Positions 11,950-23,520 of a DNA stretch of 64,000 nucleotides are shown here, piece after piece. The stretch covers positions 12,064,983-12,128,982 of the forward strand of contig NC_087077.1 of NCBI RefSeq assembly GCF_026151205.1, in the 5' to 3' direction. The notes beneath the pieces were generated by a model. The model made no database searches, had not been told where the DNA came from, and was given only the letters and a program-made list of their open reading frames with translations. The translations under genes were made by a program, and so were the position numbers. The stretch's first letter is position 1, and every line of letters begins with the position of its first letter. The DNA is from Bolinopsis microptera (Eukaryota; Ctenophora; Tentaculata; Lobata; Bolinopsidae).

Positions 11950-13153
11950 ATAATGGTTTAGCTCTCAACCTTAAGAAAACAAATTATATGATCTTCTCTC
12001 GACAAAGGAATCTTAATTATCGTGATGTGACAATTTCTGGTGTCACAATTGAGAGAAAAACAGAAGCCCGTTTTTTAGGAGTTATAATAGATGATAAACT
12101 AAACTGGTCCTATCATATCTCTGCCATGAAAATGAAAATGTCCAGATACATAGGAGTCATGTACAAACTTAAAAAATATCTGCCTCTCGAAGCACGTCTT
12201 CAAATTTATCAAAGTTTTGTGCAGTCACACCTTAATTATTGCAGCCTTGTATGGGGTTTTGCTGCTAAGTCTCATATTGAATCACTTTTTGTAAAACAGA
12301 AAATGGGCCTTCGTGCAGTATTACCTGGTTTCGTCAATTACTGGTACAAGGACGGTATCCCCCCAGCAAGTACTAAGTCTGGCTTTTATTTACATAAAAT
12401 ATTGACAGTACACAGTATCATTGTAAAGAACGCACTCATTTTAATGCATAAATTGAAAAACTTTCCTAATCTAGTACCATTGTCTCTCAAGAAAACAATT
12501 CCCAAAAGCGCACCATTATTTAATACTAACACGGATTCTATTCTCACTACACAATGGTCAGAAAAGTATGGTCAACACCCCTACAACAACTCAGTATTTT
12601 TTAAAGGTCCATTATTAGCAATAAACCGATATAATGTTGCAGCAACTTCCCCGCCTAGTCTATTTAACCTGAACATTTACAAAACTTGTATAAAAACTAT
12701 GCTCATCGATCAGCAAAATGAAAACATCGAAGACGAATGGCCTAATTTCATGTTATTTTGTATAACAGGACTAAGAAAATCAAAGGGTAACATAAACCAA
12801 AATGCCGATAATAACCTTGTCTCTACATCTTAGATTATATGCACACACTTATGCATCACTCAATAAACGTCGCATATCTCATCATTTACACTGCCAACAT
12901 TGGACATTCTTTTTTATCGCCGCGTATTTCAAATCAAGTTACAAATTCTACAAATTTTGAAGTGCTCAGTCTTGTTTTACTGTTTTTAATCTTTACCTAT
13001 TAACCATTAGAAAATTAAACTTTAAGTTATAAACCTGCATTGCATACTTTACCGGTAGAGTCTAAATTGAATAGTTTGAGATTTCCTTAACATTTTATAT
13101 TTATGCATGTGCCCCACGGGGATGATTTTCTTATTACCATTGATATTATATAT

Positions 13154-13560
13154 ATTTTTTCCGTTCACACTCTTTTGTAAAAAGACAATAGTGAAAGGTT
13201 ACGAATGGACGTTTTTGCAGAAAAACGTGGATTTTGGAGAACGAGATAGGTGGGTTTAAATATGTCGTCCGTCCTTTCGTTAGTTACCATGACAACTAGC
13301 GCGCAGTGCAGCGCGCGAGTATTGCTTGCGGAGATATGATGTATGTGTAGCTAGCATGTCAATAAATGCGCGGCGTGAGTGTATTAATTAATGTATAGTA
13401 TTAGGTAATGAGCCCAATTTGTACGTGGCATGCGTACTCGTAGTATAGTGTACTATGTGTATATTATTATTATGCAGTGAGCTGATTAGAGCTTATATTT
13501 ATAAATATAGTGAACGGAAATCTAGCGTCCGCCAAAACGAAACAACGGGCGCAATTCTTG
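13154..13560 (-). repeat. unclassified interspersed repeat, copy 2 (inverted)
   Basis: This is the reverse complement of the block at 5056-5600, with a shared GCGCCCGTTGTTT start and TCCAAAATCCACGTTTTTC near the other end. It lies just downstream of the LINE's 3' end. Confidence 0.75.
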
Positions 13561-14834
13561 TTTGAGTAAACATTGGCTGGTACCACGGGCCAGTCCCCAA
13601 CAAAAAAATCAAAATCTTACGGTACAATTATTAAATGTGTGCTGACTCCACCACCTATGTATTTTTGTAGGTTTACAACCTACCAGGACGCACGCCGAGT
13701 TGGACTCGTCCAATATATGGAACAGATATTTGGAATATATGGAACAGATATTTTACGAGTATCACCTGTTAAATGTATTTAACCTAATATTTAGTGTTTT
13801 ACAGGTAGACATTGACTAGGTATTTTTCTCTTAGGTAGATATTAAGAATTTGGTAAATTTCTTAATTGTATGACTATTTCCATTATTGAGACGTTTTTAA
13901 TATTTAATTTAACAGGGTTTTTGAAATTTTTATAGGACTGGTTTACAGTGTGAACAGATTCCAGATTTATATATTTTTAAACTGATATTTAATAAATGAT
14001 TAAAAGAACCAATTTTAAAGTTGCCATACTAAAGCCTTTAGGTCCAAAAATATACCCATTATGCTCACTTAAAATATAGTAGACCTGAATGAATAAATTA
14101 CATTCAATTTCAGCAATGGCCAATTGGCTGACTATTAGGTCATGGCCTGAACAAACAATTTTTTTAAAATAGTCAAGTGATGCTAAAGCAGAGCACAAAT
14201 GTGTAATAAGTTAATAGATTAAAAACTGATTCATGTGATGCATTACGCAGAGCACAGATAACAAGAAATGCGGCCGCTTTTCTTTTGTGGATGGCCGCTC
14301 AATTTCCCGATCCGTGTTTGAGTATTTGATCATATTCCATACCATCTAGGGACCCCAGTCTTTACTGTTTATAAGCATGCAGATATGGCGGAGTGACAGG
14401 CCGAGCGCCGCCCAGTTGATATAATTCCATATTTAATTTGAAAATCGTGTATATTTCTATGTAACCATATGACTATGTTTATTGTTTATGCAACCTGACA
14501 CGGACCTGTGCAAAATAGTAATACTAACTCAAAATAATAATACTATGCTATCAATTAGTCCCTAGCGGCATGCGTACCTGGTGAAATTAACAATGTACTT
14601 GAACATTTCAGCACCGCGCGCCAACAATTGTTAAATTCAGATTTTCGCGCAAAATAACTTTGCGCAGGCAGACACGTGGGCGACACGTACGCTCGCTCGC
14701 AGGCACGCTCGCAGGTACGGACGAAAGCTACCATATACAAAAAAACCTCGTTCGCTAACCCTTGTCCTTGACTCTTTTGTGCCTTCGGCACTTTGAGTCA
14801 TGGATCGGGAAAAAATACTGATTCAATGATTAAA
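13561..14834. other. no recognised gene
   Basis: Short open frames here (for example 13573-13782 plus and 14555-14791 minus) show no family motif or good exon borders. There is a GC-richer patch with CGCTCGCAGG-type repeats around 14690-14720. I see nothing else I can support. Confidence 0.5.
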
Positions 14835-14841
14835 ATTATAG

Positions 14842-15540
14842 GGGGGGGGGGGGGGTGTCACGTCCGTCTATGTCCGCTTGTCTCATAGAATCCAAAAAGG
14901 ACAGGACATAGGCGGACATAGGCGGACATAGGCGGACATAGACGGACATAGGCGGACATAGGCGGACATAGACGGACATAGGCGGACATAGGCGGACATT
15001 AATGGACACCTAAATTGCTAAATAAAATGTTCAATTTTTGCTGTTATAGGGGGATCATGTTTTTTGTCCGTTCGGTACCCTATATTTTCAAAACGGACAT
15101 AAAATAGAGCGGACAAAAACGGACAAAAATGGACAAAAACGGACAAAAATGGAAATAACATTTAGATGCTTCCTCCTCTTACCACCCTACGCGCGTGGGG
15201 TGGACTCCTGGGGTGGACTTTTATTCAGCGCGTATTTTGTAGCCTGTTCAACTTGACGTTTTGAATCGTTACTATCTCAATGTCACAGATACACAGAATG
15301 TGAGGTGATCATCTTAAAGAGAAACGTCTCAGCTTTCACCTGGTGTAAAGTTTATCTTTGTTCTCAAAATATAGCTCGCTCAGTGTGCAACAGAAGTTGA
15401 CATTACAATAACCACGTCCCCGACCGGTCGTCAGATACCGGAGTCTTGCACAAAATTGGGTCCCTAAATTAAAATTTTATGACACAGTTACGATGAACTA
15501 GTGTCTAGGGAAACATTTGGTGAAAATTTGAAGGGTCTAC
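14842..15540 (+). repeat. left arm of element A with minisatellite
   Basis: G-run terminus, a 10-bp tandem array of GGACATAGGC/GGACATAGAC at about 14903-15000, then an arm-specific stretch with GGACAAAAAC units (about 15090-15150), then the inner arm 15183-15540 that pairs with 24340-24695. Confidence 0.85.
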
Positions 15541-16200
15541 TGTTAATATTGCAAAAGTTATTGAAAACAAACTAGCTTAATCAGAAGTTTTTGGGAAAAT
15601 TTCAAATTTTGCATTGTACGTAGTGGGGTGGACTCTCGTGACGCGCATCTGATGGCGTGGCTTTTTCAACAGCAGTCAGTACGGCCAATATCAGAGCACA
15701 AATTATTGTGAGTAAGACCTTAATGGTCAGCTATGAACCCCTCACTAGAATAGTAACCGTATCTAAAAACAAGGAAATGTTATTCCGTCAAAGCTCAAAT
15801 TTTTTACTCTTCTCAGTGCAGTTACTATGAATGTACTAGCTAAGTATCGTTGATCGTAGCTGCATTACACAGTAGAAGGTAACCAATACAAGGAACAATA
15901 TACAAGGAAGACTGCTGATTAACGAAGCAATATCAACGTGAACAGTTCCAAAATACATAATCATGGCGACGATAGTTCAACTTGAACCTTTATAGTTTTT
16001 ACAGTCTAAGATCACAATAAAATCACGTGAACTGCGAATCACAAAATCAAATCCCTCAAATCTGATACAGTCCCGTTACAGTACGCTTTCGTGACAACCT
16101 CAACGCTTAAAAAATAAATATTCTGCAGTCTTGTGACCACCGATGGCCCTAACTCTCCCTTGTCCGCGAGGAGCATCGTTGCGACCATGGGTTTCAGTTC

Positions 16201-17190
16201 TTAGTTCTTCCCACTCGGCTTCGATAGATCGAATTGGCTGGAAGTCAATCTATCAGAAAGACCTTTGTCGGTCTCAGGGGCGTGGTAAATTGTGGATGTC
16301 GGAGTATAAAGCTTCCTGAAAAGATTGAGACATTCACTCGGTCTGTTGTAAATATCGAATAGTCCTTGTAGGCAGAGATTTAATTTATGTTGGGTTTGAT
16401 AACTAGAGAAGGCGATTTGATATTCATTGATAGTATAAGAGTATAAGCATATAAGCATAAGTGATAAGTTTATATACCCTTTTTATGGTACCTCGATATC
16501 AGTATTGAGTAATCATCACTCAAAATCTACTTATTAAATTTATTAACTAAACAAGTTAATGTATTACCGTCCTAGAGAGGTTTTCCTGAGAATTTGAAGT
16601 CTTTGTAGGTAGCTGACATGTCTACTAAGCTCTTCGATTGAGGAGTTTTGGACCCCTCGGCGGTCCAAATGATTTATAATGCTGTGGGCATTTTCAACAT
16701 CTATCGAGCTAAACGCCCTCGCAGCATAACCTGTAGAGAATGAACATGTCATCAATGCAAAGTTCAATGATAAAAATCAGAGTGGCCGATTTCAACGGGC
16801 AGAATTCGAATATCATGGCCTTGGGGAATGGACTATTTTTTGTCGACTTTACTAACCAAACTGGCAAACGATTGTTGATTTTCGTCACTAGTCTAAAATG
16901 AAAGCAAACGTTCGGCCGAACATTTACATGATTAAAAACTTACCGCTTTCTTTCGTTATTATGTACAGACATAGCCGGGCTTGGGTTCCGCATAGATATC
17001 TTCTATCAGATTAAAGTTGAACCCACACTTTGTACTGCTCGTGGGAGGAGGAAAGCAAACTGATACCTTTTCCATGAGCATCTCGTGTAGTACCATCATC
17101 ATTTCGATTCTGATATCAGCTGCAAAATTCGTCTATTACTAAATGCAAGCTTTTCGAACTTCGTATCTTGGAAATAACAACTTCTATGAA

Positions 17191-17255
<65 letters not shown>

Positions 17256-18471
17256 TTCACTTCAGTACACTACATTACAATTACAGACACACGCAGTACA
17301 ATCAGAGACACACACTCGATACAAAGACAGACACAGGCACAAACACACAGAGTACACTTCAGTACAATCACAGACGCAGGCACAAAGACACATACAAGAA
17401 GAGCAGATTGAAGTACCTTCATTTGCAGATGTTGACGCATTGATCTGTGGGATATGTTCTTCAGTCTGTAACTGATCATCTGCTAGAACTGTCTCATCTG
17501 GATCAACCGGAGGAGTATCTTCCGGCAGGAGTCTGAGTGGGTCTATCGGGACAGCCATGGATCGCTCTCCGTACCTTGCTGAAATAAAGACAAAGGTCAA
17601 CGACGGATGTCGCATGTCAGTCCTGTAACTAAATGTAATGCAAAATAGTGAATAAATAATTTTTACATCTGAACGATTGTTCATTGATTCTTTGAATCTG
17701 TTCATTGATTCAAAGAATCAATGAACAAAAGTTCAGGATTTTACCTTCTGTTAAGCTGTTAGCACTGACTCTAGCCCCCTCTCCCTACAAAACGACCATA
17801 TCTCGGGCTGGAGCTTTCAACCGTCTTGCCTCAGCAGCCATCTAGCACAGTCGACCTGTCCTGTTAATTATGTGATCATCAAGTTACCAAATTTAATCCT
17901 TCAATATTCGAATAATTGATTATCAGACAAAACAGAGTTTAGAGCTCGACGTATGCTTCAGGGTTTCACACTGTGCTGTAATCAAACGCATGACTAAAAC
18001 CTCTTGCTACTATTACCAATGTTAGATAAACCCATATTGTTAAGGCGGTCAAATGATTTACCTGAGTTGATCGCGTCCATGAAAGGGTTCATCTGCGCTC
18101 TGTCCAGCTTGTTAATGTCCGCTCCAGCAGCCAGCAGTGCCTCCGCCTCCGTCACTTTCCCTGCTTTGCATGGCCAGTGAAGCGTAGAGCTCCCCTCTAA
18201 GCTCTGTGACGATCCGACGAAGGATCCAGATTCCCTTCTTTTCTCTTGAGATTGCTTCAATTCTTCCTGGAGTATGCGGATTACCATTTTTATACTTCCA
18301 TACAGGGCGCGTGAACAATCAGCAATGAATTATCAATTAATCAATCTAGTTTTTGAGTAAAAAGTCCACAGATTGTGATACATTGGATTTATTATTGGAA
18401 AAGACATGGCTTACCAAGTACCTTTTCATGTGCTTTTTGGAGGACAGGGATGACTTATTCCTGCGTGCCAT
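16201..18471 (-). CDS. ankyrin-repeat protein, seven-exon model (333 aa)
   Basis: Exons on the minus strand with matching phases at every junction: 18471-18422, 18294-18062, 17860-17822, 17578-17417, 17119-16967, 16730-16568, 16402-16201 (stop). Exon 2 holds an ankyrin repeat (STLHWPCKAGKV, then AEALLAAGADINKLD). Exons 2-3 join into a second partial repeat ending CARWLLRQD. The remaining ~210 residues are acidic then helical, with no domain I recognise. The donors of exons 3 and 5 are weak. The exon 1 frame is open upstream to an acceptor near 18495, so the true start may lie further 5'. A gypsy element sits about 90 bp upstream of the ATG, probably in the upstream intron. The gene is enclosed by the arms of element A. 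Function unknown; ankyrin repeats usually bind proteins. Confidence 0.6.
17194..17252 (+). repeat. (CA)n microsatellite
   Basis: About 29 CA units, with imperfect ACACA-rich sequence continuing to about 17400. It lies in intron 4 of the ankyrin-gene model. Frames reading His-Thr repeats here are artefacts. Confidence 0.98.
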
Positions 18472-18561
18472 TTCACCATAACTATCTGCTGTAACAGCAA
18501 AAATTAGAATTATGTCGGACATAATTCTAAAAAATTGGAACATTGTAGTTAATCAGTGTGG

Positions 18562-18690
18562 TGTTATAAATTGATACTATATTTTATATTTAGACTGATA
18601 ACTGATCACCTATTATATTTTGTAGGGTCTAGGTTTAGATCCTGATTCACGATTTCCCTGTTTCTCTTGTACCACGGCTAAGACGTTACA
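18562..18690 (+). repeat. 5' LTR of gypsy element 2
   Basis: 129 bp, TGTTATAAATTG to GACGTTACA, followed directly by the gag ATG at 18691. The stretch TGGCGACGAGG overlapping that ATG is the likely primer-binding site. Confidence 0.95.
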
Positions 18691-21600
18691 ATGGCGACGA
18701 GGATTATTGGACAGTTGGAACTCTTAACATCAGATGCAGATTGCAGAACATGGTTTGAGAGGTTTGAGTTGTTCGCTCAAGCCAATCAGCTATTCAGAGC
18801 GGTACCAGCAATACCGGAACTCGTTAATGACAACAGCAACGCTGCAGCAGTGGAAACAGCAAGGACGGATGCGCAGAATGCGACTCAAGGAAATACCGCA
18901 GTTTTCCTATCGTACTTGGACAGTGGCATGTATGGGCTAATCAAGAGTTTGAGCAACCCAGATGAAGTGAGATTGTGCACCTATGACACCCTGAAGAAGA
19001 GGTTAGTAGATCACTTGATGCCGCAACCTGCAATACATCTTCAGAGATATAAGTTTTCTTCCTGCAAACAAGTGAACGAGACAGTTGGTCAATACATCAA
19101 CAAACTGAAAACAATCGCAACCTTTTGTGACTTTGAGAACTTTCAGGAGAGAATGCTTGATCAATTTATTGCTGGAATGAAGAGTGTGAAAATGAAGAAA
19201 AGGCTGTTAGGGGAAGCCAACTTAACTTTTGAGAGAGCGGTAGAGTTAGCTTTAGCTGCTGAGAAGACAGAGGAGGAAGCAGCGCAGATGAACATGAGCG
19301 AGAGTGATGTTAACAGAGTATCATGGGAGAGACGGGAGCCGAACAAATTCAAAGCTTCAGTTGTATGTACGAGATGTACATTGAGTGGACACACTAAGGA
19401 CGACTGCAAAACTAAATGTTTCAAATGTAAGAAAACTGGACATATCAAGAAGAACTGTTATGTTGTGAAGAAAACTCACAATGTTGAAGAGCAGAGTGAA
19501 ATTGAGAGTCAGAGTCCAGATGTCAATAGTTCTTTGGAGTGGTCAGTGAGACACGTGAATGTGTCAGGTAACGTTACGGTGTCAGGTAATGTTATTGAAC
19601 CACTTGAAATTGGAATTGATAATGTTTTTTGTCAGAAACCAATGGTTAAAGTTACTATTAATGATGATATTTTTTTGAATATGGAGTTTGATAGTGGCAG
19701 TAGTGTGAGCGTAACAACGGTACAAGCTTTGTGTGAGAGTGCTCGTGTGAGTTCGTCAGTTGTGTATGATGCACTGGTAAAGACGAAGAACACTCTGAAA
19801 GTTGCCAACGGCGAGATTAAGTCTATACTCGGGAAGATGAAAGTTAAAGTGAATTTTAAAGGTAAATGTAGAGAGAACATGGAGCTGTATGTTGTGGAGG
19901 AACCGTTTCCGACTCTCTTTGGCAGAACTTGGATTCAAGTTTTCTGTGGTTACGATTGGTTGGAACAGCTATTCAATGGAAAAGACCGTGTTGTGTCTAA
20001 TGTACCCTCTAAATGTAGTAAGTTATGTAGTAGTGTAGTGAAGTGTGATCAGTCATGTAATTCTCAATGTTCAGTAGATGTTTTAGGTGAGATGAGAGGC
20101 GAGTCGTCTTGTGTAATGTCTGTTGTTGACAAAGACGAAGAGTCAAAGATTGGTAAAGACGAAGAGCCAAAGATTGACAAAGACCTTCAGAGTGAAGAAG
20201 GATACCCTCTCAACCAAGTCTCTGAAGGAATAGTAACTGAGAAGATGATCACGGATTACGTGGAAAGTTTAAAACACGACAAGATATTCAAACCTGGAAT
20301 TGGACAGATCAGTGGAGTCGAAGCTAAATTCACGCTGAAAGAAGAAGCTCAACCCGTATTCTTAAAGGCTAGGAACTTGCCGTATTCTCAACGAGAGAAA
20401 GTCAAGAATGAGTTGATGTCCTTGGTTGATCAGAATATCTTGGAGAAAGTTGAAAGCAGTACCTGGGCTACGCCTATAGTAGTTGTCGAGCGTGGGCCAA
20501 AGTTAAGGATATGCGGTGACTACAAAAGTACCCTCAACAAGCACCTAGAGACAAAGATGTATCCTTTACCGAGTACTGAAGAATGCTTTAATTCAATGGT
20601 TGGAGGACAGAAGTTTTCAGTTATCGATGTGAAGTCTGCTTACAATCATGTGAAAGTCAGAGAGAAGGACAAGAAGCTTACAGTGATAAACACTCATCTC
20701 GGTCTATTTCAATGGAATAGATTACCCTACGGTGTGTCAAGTAGTAGCGGTATCTTTCAGGAGACCATGGACAACACGTTGAAAAACATTGATAAAGTTT
20801 GCTGTAGGATCGATGATATTTTGATATCAGGAAAAGATGACCGGGAGCACTTGCAGAATCTTCAAGAGGTAATACGACGATTGCAGGAACGAGGATTTCG
20901 GTGTAACCGGGCTAAGTCCAAGTTTTTTCAGGACTCAGTTGTTTATTTAGGTCATCAGATATCAAGACATGGAATACAGCCAGTAAAATCCAAGGTGGCA
21001 GATTTGAAAGCAGCTCCAGCACCGACTAACCTGGCCGAACTAATTTCATTTCTGGGTGCGGTCAACTACTATCGTAGATACCTGCCCAACTTAAGTTCAG
21101 TTATTGAACCTCTAGATAGTTTGAGATCATCACCATGGAAATGGACCAAAAAGGAGGAAGTAGCATTCAAAGAATTAAAAGACATGCTCTGTTCTGATGC
21201 AGTGTTGACGCTGTATGATCCTAACAAGAAGTTGAAGCTTGACACTGATGCCAGCAGCAGAGGACTTGGAGCGGTGTTGAGTCACGTGGACAAAGAAGGA
21301 GAAAGACCGATCGAATACATATCACGAACTTTATCGAAAGCCGAGAAGAACTACAGTCAGATTGATCGTGAAGCCCTAGCTATAGTATGGGCGGTCACAA
21401 GATTTCATGTGTATTTGTGGGGAAATCATTTTGAGTTAGTGACGGACCACAAGCCATTAACATTTATTTTTGACCCAAAGAAGAAACTGCCAGAGATGGC
21501 CACAGCTAGAATAACTCGATATGGATTGACCTTAATGAGTTATCAGTATAGCATCAAGTACAGACCTACCAAAGATCATGCCAATTGTGATGTACTTTCT

Positions 21601-23082
21601 AGGCTGCCAGCGCCTACTAAACACAAGGAGGAGACCACTATTTATGACACAGTCCTCAAGGTCACGATGGAAGAAGCATTGTTAGATGCAGGACTAGTGG
21701 TCAGAGAAACGATGAAGGATCCGATTCTATCTCGTGTGTTTGCTTACACTATGGAGGGATGGCCAGCAAAACTAGACTGTACTAACGAAGAGATGAAAGA
21801 ATTTCAGAAAAGGAAGACCGAACTATCTACGGAGCAAGGATGCTTGATCTGGGGAAATCGAGTGGTAATACCTGTGAAACTGAGGCAGTCAGTGTTAGAC
21901 ATGTTGCACTTGACTCACTCAGGGGTTAGCGGTATGAAGACAATTGCGAGGAGCTATGTTTGGTGGCCTAATCTTAATCAAGACTTGGAGAACATGGTAA
22001 AGACATGTGTGGAATGTAACAAGTTTGGTAGATCAGCACCAGCTTTAACAGACCATCCGTGGTGCCGACCCACTGGACCATACCAGCGCATCCACATGGA
22101 CTTTGCAGGACTATTCCAGGGACACATGTGGTTACTTGTTCAGGACGCCTACTCTAAGTGGCCTGACATTGTTAAGATGAACTCAACGAAAACAGGAGCA
22201 CTGATTACAGTTCTAAGACACATATTTGCTAGAACTGGGTTACCATGTGTCGTTGTATCAGACAACGGACCCCAGTTTACTTCAGAGGAACTCAGAGTTT
22301 TCTTCAAGCAAAACGGAATAAGACACATTCCAACACCGACATACCACCCTAAATCTAATAGCATCGCAGAGAGACTGGTACAATCGTTCAAGAATTCTAT
22401 GAAAAAGATGTGGAATGACTCTAAAGACTTGGACAAGAATCTCAATAATTTCTTGTTAACTTACAGGAACACTCCGCACGCAACCACAGGTCAGACACCA
22501 GCAATCATGATGTACAATCGGACATTAAGATCTAAGTTACACATGCTCACGCCGCATGACAAGGAGAAAGTGGAAAACTTGCAAGCTGACAAACAAGAGC
22601 AAGTGTTGCAGAGCAATCCTAGAATATTTTGTCCAAAGCAGCCAGTACGTGTCCAGATTGATGGAAAAGAATGGAGACCAGCCACAGTAGTGCGAAGACT
22701 GGGCGAATCATCCAACACATATGATATTGAGCATGAAGGACGCATCATCAGGAAGCATGCTGATCACATTCAAAGCCTGAGAAGACCTATTATCTCTCTT
22801 CAACAAGATAACGTATCTGACAAAGACCCTGTTTCAGTGAGAGGTGAGACAGTGAGTGAGCAGCAGGATGTTAGTCCGTTAGTTGAACCTGGTATAGTTG
22901 ACCCTGATATTGAACTGCCAGATAATTTACGAGATAATAATGATGAACCTTCTGAGATTGATATTAGAGATGACGTTATTGCTAGACAGCAAACTGATGA
23001 TGAAAATGTTAATGTTAGAAGAGCAAATCTGAGAGATGTACCTCGGGTAAATTACAAAATGTTAAACAGATATGGCAAGTAA
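18691..23082 (+). CDS. gag-pol polyprotein of gypsy element 2 (1463 aa)
   Basis: Single open frame starting at the base after the LTR. Gag contains a long helical region, then two CCHC knuckles near residues 228-257 (CTRCTLSGHTKDDC and CFKCKKTGHIKKNC). The protease has FDSGSS, so Ser replaces the Thr of the usual DTG. RT shows VIDVKSAYNH and the catalytic IDDIL. RNase H starts LKLDTDASS. Integrase has an HHCC finger (THSGVSGMK through CVECNK) and catalytic positions at MDFAG, SDNGP and the Glu of SIAERL. A tail of about 120 residues follows integrase. No stops or shifts. Confidence 0.96.
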   Translation: MATRIIGQLELLTSDADCRTWFERFELFAQANQLFRAVPAIPELVNDNSNAAAVETARTDAQNATQGNTAVFLSYLDSGMYGLIKSLSNPDEVRLCTYDTLKKRLVDHLMPQPAIHLQRYKFSSCKQVNETVGQYINKLKTIATFCDFENFQERMLDQFIAGMKSVKMKKRLLGEANLTFERAVELALAAEKTEEEAAQMNMSESDVNRVSWERREPNKFKASVVCTRCTLSGHTKDDCKTKCFKCKKTGHIKKNCYVVKKTHNVEEQSEIESQSPDVNSSLEWSVRHVNVSGNVTVSGNVIEPLEIGIDNVFCQKPMVKVTINDDIFLNMEFDSGSSVSVTTVQALCESARVSSSVVYDALVKTKNTLKVANGEIKSILGKMKVKVNFKGKCRENMELYVVEEPFPTLFGRTWIQVFCGYDWLEQLFNGKDRVVSNVPSKCSKLCSSVVKCDQSCNSQCSVDVLGEMRGESSCVMSVVDKDEESKIGKDEEPKIDKDLQSEEGYPLNQVSEGIVTEKMITDYVESLKHDKIFKPGIGQISGVEAKFTLKEEAQPVFLKARNLPYSQREKVKNELMSLVDQNILEKVESSTWATPIVVVERGPKLRICGDYKSTLNKHLETKMYPLPSTEECFNSMVGGQKFSVIDVKSAYNHVKVREKDKKLTVINTHLGLFQWNRLPYGVSSSSGIFQETMDNTLKNIDKVCCRIDDILISGKDDREHLQNLQEVIRRLQERGFRCNRAKSKFFQDSVVYLGHQISRHGIQPVKSKVADLKAAPAPTNLAELISFLGAVNYYRRYLPNLSSVIEPLDSLRSSPWKWTKKEEVAFKELKDMLCSDAVLTLYDPNKKLKLDTDASSRGLGAVLSHVDKEGERPIEYISRTLSKAEKNYSQIDREALAIVWAVTRFHVYLWGNHFELVTDHKPLTFIFDPKKKLPEMATARITRYGLTLMSYQYSIKYRPTKDHANCDVLSRLPAPTKHKEETTIYDTVLKVTMEEALLDAGLVVRETMKDPILSRVFAYTMEGWPAKLDCTNEEMKEFQKRKTELSTEQGCLIWGNRVVIPVKLRQSVLDMLHLTHSGVSGMKTIARSYVWWPNLNQDLENMVKTCVECNKFGRSAPALTDHPWCRPTGPYQRIHMDFAGLFQGHMWLLVQDAYSKWPDIVKMNSTKTGALITVLRHIFARTGLPCVVVSDNGPQFTSEELRVFFKQNGIRHIPTPTYHPKSNSIAERLVQSFKNSMKKMWNDSKDLDKNLNNFLLTYRNTPHATTGQTPAIMMYNRTLRSKLHMLTPHDKEKVENLQADKQEQVLQSNPRIFCPKQPVRVQIDGKEWRPATVVRRLGESSNTYDIEHEGRIIRKHADHIQSLRRPIISLQQDNVSDKDPVSVRGETVSEQQDVSPLVEPGIVDPDIELPDNLRDNNDEPSEIDIRDDVIARQQTDDENVNVRRANLRDVPRVNYKMLNRYGK

Positions 23083-23391
23083 GCAACGTGATATTTCAAT
23101 AACCAGTCACGATGACCAGTTTTTAAGAAATTGTTTTTTAAATTAAATTATAACTTTTATACAGTAATCCAAGTTTATAATTAGCCGGGAGCACTAAGTT
23201 TGTTTTTAGATCACTCGAGTTCTGACAGTGAAAACACGAAATTTTTGATTTTGCGCCTCACAGAAAGTTGTTTGCCGGCCGAACTGATAATCTAAGTGCA
23301 GTGCGGCGCGGCGTTAGCATTTAATAAATGCGCGTTTTCGGGAACGAGACGCATTTTAACATGTGCTTTCCGATCTAACGAGAGAGAGAGC

Positions 23392-23520
23392 TGTTATAAA
23401 TTGATACTATATTTTATATTTAGACTGATAACTGATCACCTATTATATTTTGTAGGGTCTAGGTTTAGATCCTGATTCACGATTTCCCTGTTTCTCTTGT
23501 ACCACGGCTAAGACGTTACA
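23392..23520 (+). repeat. 3' LTR of gypsy element 2
   Basis: 129 bp, reads identical to the 5' LTR. Preceded by the polypurine tract at about 23381-23390. Confidence 0.95.

Larger units (their letters stand above)
3868..12833 (+). pseudogene. LINE protein: Cys-rich finger, endonuclease, RT, C-terminal domain (interrupted)
   Basis: The ORF starts at ATG 3868 with a Cys/His-rich finger (about ten Cys and one His in residues 12-55, PHD/RING-like spacing). An APE endonuclease follows (LCFNETN, GGGLAIYV, HGDFNLD, MSDHLAVV). The RT block carries RPISLLASFSKVFEKLM, LIDFSKAFDLVDH, GVPQGSILGP and the catalytic YADD. The last block (11950-12833) is the thumb/C-terminal region with FLGVIIDDKLNW. The finger fused directly to the endonuclease in a single ORF is notable. 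The protein is dead only because of the insertions; I see no internal stops within the blocks. Confidence 0.85.
3868..12835 (+). mobile_element. second LINE, split by two insertions
   Basis: One LINE coding region is spread over three blocks: 3868-~5055 (zinc finger and endonuclease), ~5600-7003 (linker and RT) and 11950-12833 (C-terminal domain). The first gap is filled by an unknown repeat and the second by a complete gypsy element with ATAAT duplicated on both sides. The reading frame is continuous across the gypsy insertion once one ATAAT copy is removed. The 5' untranslated part probably lies in 3500-3867. Confidence 0.88.
18562..23520 (+). mobile_element. complete Ty3/gypsy LTR retrotransposon 2 (Mag-like)
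   Basis: Identical 129-bp LTRs at 18562-18690 and 23392-23520 start TG and end CA. The 5-bp target duplication is TGTGG (18557-18561 and 23521-23525). A purine tract GAGAGAGAGAG abuts the 3' LTR. It is inserted inside element A, upstream of the ankyrin gene and in the opposite orientation. It is distinct in sequence from gypsy element 1 but has the same LTR length and primer site. Confidence 0.97.

Noticed and set aside
17143..17475. His-Thr-rich frames over the CA repeat
   Set aside because: Pure microsatellite translation. The minus-strand frame there is real only in its upstream part (the 17578-17417 exon).
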